NCBI RefSeq assembly: GCF_008011665.1
Contig: NZ_VOWJ01000036.1
Coordinates: forward strand, 1-34,941
Source of the DNA: Campylobacter volucris
GTDB lineage: Bacteria; Campylobacterota; Campylobacteria; Campylobacterales; Campylobacteraceae
DNA: 34,941 bases
Direction of reading: 5' to 3'
Under the pieces are notes generated by a model. It worked only from the letters and a program-made list of their open reading frames with translations. It made no database searches and was not told where the DNA came from. Every line of letters starts with the position of its first letter. Within the stretch, counting starts at the first letter, position 1. Position numbers and translations under genes: made by a program. This document shows positions 33,615-34,941 of this stretch, one piece after another.

Positions 33615-34354
33615 TTATCGCAAAAACGGTTGATTTAAAATTATTTTATGGAAAAAAACAAGCTTTATTTGATATAAATATGCAAATACAAGAAAACAAA
33701 ATCACTGCTTTAATAGGTGCTTCAGGTTGTGGAAAATCCACATTTTTAAGATGTTTTAATCGTATGAATGACAAGATTGCAAAGATAGATGGACTTGTAG
33801 AAGTTAATAAAAAAGATGTTAAAAATCAAGATGTAGTGGTGCTTAGAAAAAATGTAGGTATGGTTTTTCAACAACCTAATGTTTTTGTAAAAAGTATATA
33901 TGAAAATATAGCCTATGCTCCAAGACTTCATGGTATGATAAAAGATAAAACTCAAGAAGAAGATCTTGTGCTTGATTGTTTGGAAAAAGTAGGGCTTTTA
34001 AGCGAAGTAAAAGATAAGCTTCATCAAAGTGCTTTAGCACTTTCAGGTGGACAACAACAAAGACTTTGTATAGCAAGAGCTTTGGCTATAAAACCAAAAC
34101 TATTACTTTTAGATGAACCAACTTCAGCACTTGATCCTATATCTTCTGGAGTTATAGAAGAACTTATTAAAGAACTAAGCCATAATTTATCTATGATAAT
34201 GGTAACACATAATATGCAACAAGGCAAACGCGTGGCTGATTATACTGCGTTTTTTCATCTAGGAGAGCTTATAGAATTTGGAGAGAGTAAGGAATTTTTT
34301 GAAAATCCAAAAGAAGAAAAAACTAAAGCTTATTTAAGCGGAGCTTTTGGATAA
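33611..34354 (+). CDS. pstB: Phosphate ABC transporter ATP-binding protein PstB
   Basis: 247-aa ATPase that powers PstCA. Walker A is [21 protein letters not shown], with the NRMND typical of PstB; the Q loop is [11 protein letters not shown]; the signature [15 protein letters not shown]; Walker [14 protein letters not shown]; the switch histidine is in VTHNMQQ. No phoU gene follows directly; the next gene has its own promoter. Confidence 0.97.
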   Translation: MIIAKTVDLKLFYGKKQALFDINMQIQENKITALIGASGCGKSTFLRCFNRMNDKIAKIDGLVEVNKKDVKNQDVVVLRKNVGMVFQQPNVFVKSIYENIAYAPRLHGMIKDKTQEEDLVLDCLEKVGLLSEVKDKLHQSALALSGGQQQRLCIARALAIKPKLLLLDEPTSALDPISSGVIEELIKELSHNLSMIMVTHNMQQGKRVADYTAFFHLGELIEFGESKEFFENPKEEKTKAYLSGAFG

Positions 34355-34381
34355 TTTATAGTTTTAAAGAAATTTTGACGA

Positions 34382-34387
34382 TATAAT
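34382..34387 (+). promoter_or_regulatory. -10 element of the DUF2920 gene
   Basis: TATAAT 26 bp before the ATG, with TTTTGACG just upstream; it gives the gene after pstB its own promoter. Confidence 0.5.
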
Positions 34388-34413
34388 ATTGTTAAAATTT
34401 CAAAAGGCTTAAA

Positions 34414-34941
34414 ATGCTTATTAATAAAACATATTTTATTACTTCTTGTGATGATGTAGAATTAAATATAAAAAGAGAATATAAATTAGAATACAGAATC
34501 ACTTATGATGATAGTAAAGAAATCAAAGCTATAGTTTTTGTTATAGGTGGATATGGTACAAATGCTCACATGGCTTTTGTTGATTTTAATAGAAAATTTA
34601 TAGCTAAAAAATTTGATGTAGCGGCTGTAAGTGTTTTATATCATTGTTTTTGTCAAAGAAGATCGGATGTAGATAGATATAGTGCGCAAACTGCTTTTAT
34701 GGAGGATGATTTAGTACATTTAAAGAAAGTTTTAGCAAATTTTAATATTCCTTCTTATAAATTAGAGTTTTCAACTGCGCAAGCTTATTATAAATACTTA
34801 GACCAAACTATTTCTAATTTAAAAGAACAAAATCTATTAGATCAAAATTATCAAGCACATTTTACTTGCACTTTCATCCCACCCAACAATGAATATCAAA
34901 ATTTTGGCATAATGGCTGCAATTGATCATATCAATGCTTTA
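34414..34941 (+). CDS. DUF2920 (617-family) protein, 5' part
   Basis: 176 codons are visible before the window ends. The sequence MLINKTYFITSCDDVELNIKRE, then IKAIVFVIGGYGTNAH, then VAAVSVLYHCFCQRRSD, and GIMAAIDHIN fits the campylobacter DUF2920 family, which has an alpha/beta-hydrolase-like look (IGGYG). In C. jejuni a 617-family gene (Cj0617/Cj0618) follows pstB, so gene order supports it. Several members there vary by poly-G tracts; none is present in this part. The function is not known. AAGG lies seven bases upstream of the ATG. Confidence 0.8.
   Translation, partial: MLINKTYFITSCDDVELNIKREYKLEYRITYDDSKEIKAIVFVIGGYGTNAHMAFVDFNRKFIAKKFDVAAVSVLYHCFCQRRSDVDRYSAQTAFMEDDLVHLKKVLANFNIPSYKLEFSTAQAYYKYLDQTISNLKEQNLLDQNYQAHFTCTFIPPNNEYQNFGIMAAIDHINAL

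Noticed and set aside
1-34941. CRISPR array, insertion sequence or transposase
   Set aside because: No regularly spaced repeats and no transposase motifs were seen on either strand.
34414-34941. Poly-G phase-variation tract in the DUF2920 gene
   Set aside because: Expected from some C. jejuni members, but no run of G longer than two occurs in the visible part.

Overview
The window is AT-rich chromosomal DNA from an epsilonproteobacterium, almost certainly Campylobacter and most like the C. lari group. Four things point there: the oorDABC operon; an ilvI-ilvH-lpxD order as in C. jejuni but with both ilv genes decayed; a ferritin (cft) lying upstream of pstSCAB with a DUF2920 (617-family) gene after pstB, again the C. 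jejuni order; and a large FlgL/FlaD with a sigma-54 promoter. Family and gene-order statements come from memory of these families and of C. jejuni. No database search was run.

Layout. (1) Positions 1-6887, minus strand: an accessory block of uncharacterised genes ending next to a tRNA-Leu(CAA) (7141-7227), whose 3' end faces the block. Read in transcription order it holds a 348-aa protein, a 655-aa protein in the same frame after one stop codon, a 97-aa acidic protein, a frameshifted ankyrin-repeat gene, a 463-aa protein with a C-terminal PD-(D/E)XK-type nuclease domain, an intact ankyrin-repeat gene, and the start of another gene. The likely reading is a nuclease toxin flanked by two ankyrin-type immunity genes. 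(2) 7317-12432, plus: flgL and ftsK. (3) 12433-15868: mltG (minus) and an AsmA/YhdP-like gene (plus) with overlapping divergent 5' ends. (4) 16177-19096: promoter, oorDABC (2-oxoglutarate:acceptor oxidoreductase) and a perfect palindrome at the end. (5) 19124-21906: retained promoter, decayed ilvI and ilvH, then lpxD and a 74-aa gene. (6) 22091-23963, minus: a thioredoxin-like lipoprotein, an S24 (CI/LexA-like) repressor and ferritin. (7) 24038-28601, plus: a defence-like insertion with a frameshifted KAP P-loop NTPase and an Eco57I-like methyltransferase with an N-terminal nuclease motif. (8) 28605-34941: a histidine kinase and response regulator (minus) divergent from pstSCAB (plus), with a tandem 11-bp direct repeat in the shared promoter, then a truncated DUF2920 gene.

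How it fits together. The housekeeping parts cover flagellar assembly, cell division, central carbon metabolism, lipid A synthesis, iron storage and phosphate uptake. The two accessory parts (1-6887 and 24038-28601) carry conflict-type genes. Several genes show decay: ilvI and ilvH are clear pseudogenes, ank2 and the KAP NTPase carry single frameshifts, and the 348/655-aa pair may be one gene split by a stop. The least explained part is 3753-6887, two distant paralogues of no recognised family upstream of the nuclease/ankyrin cluster. The best testable regulatory signals are the direct repeat at 30555-30574 and the paired palindromes at 23434-23460.
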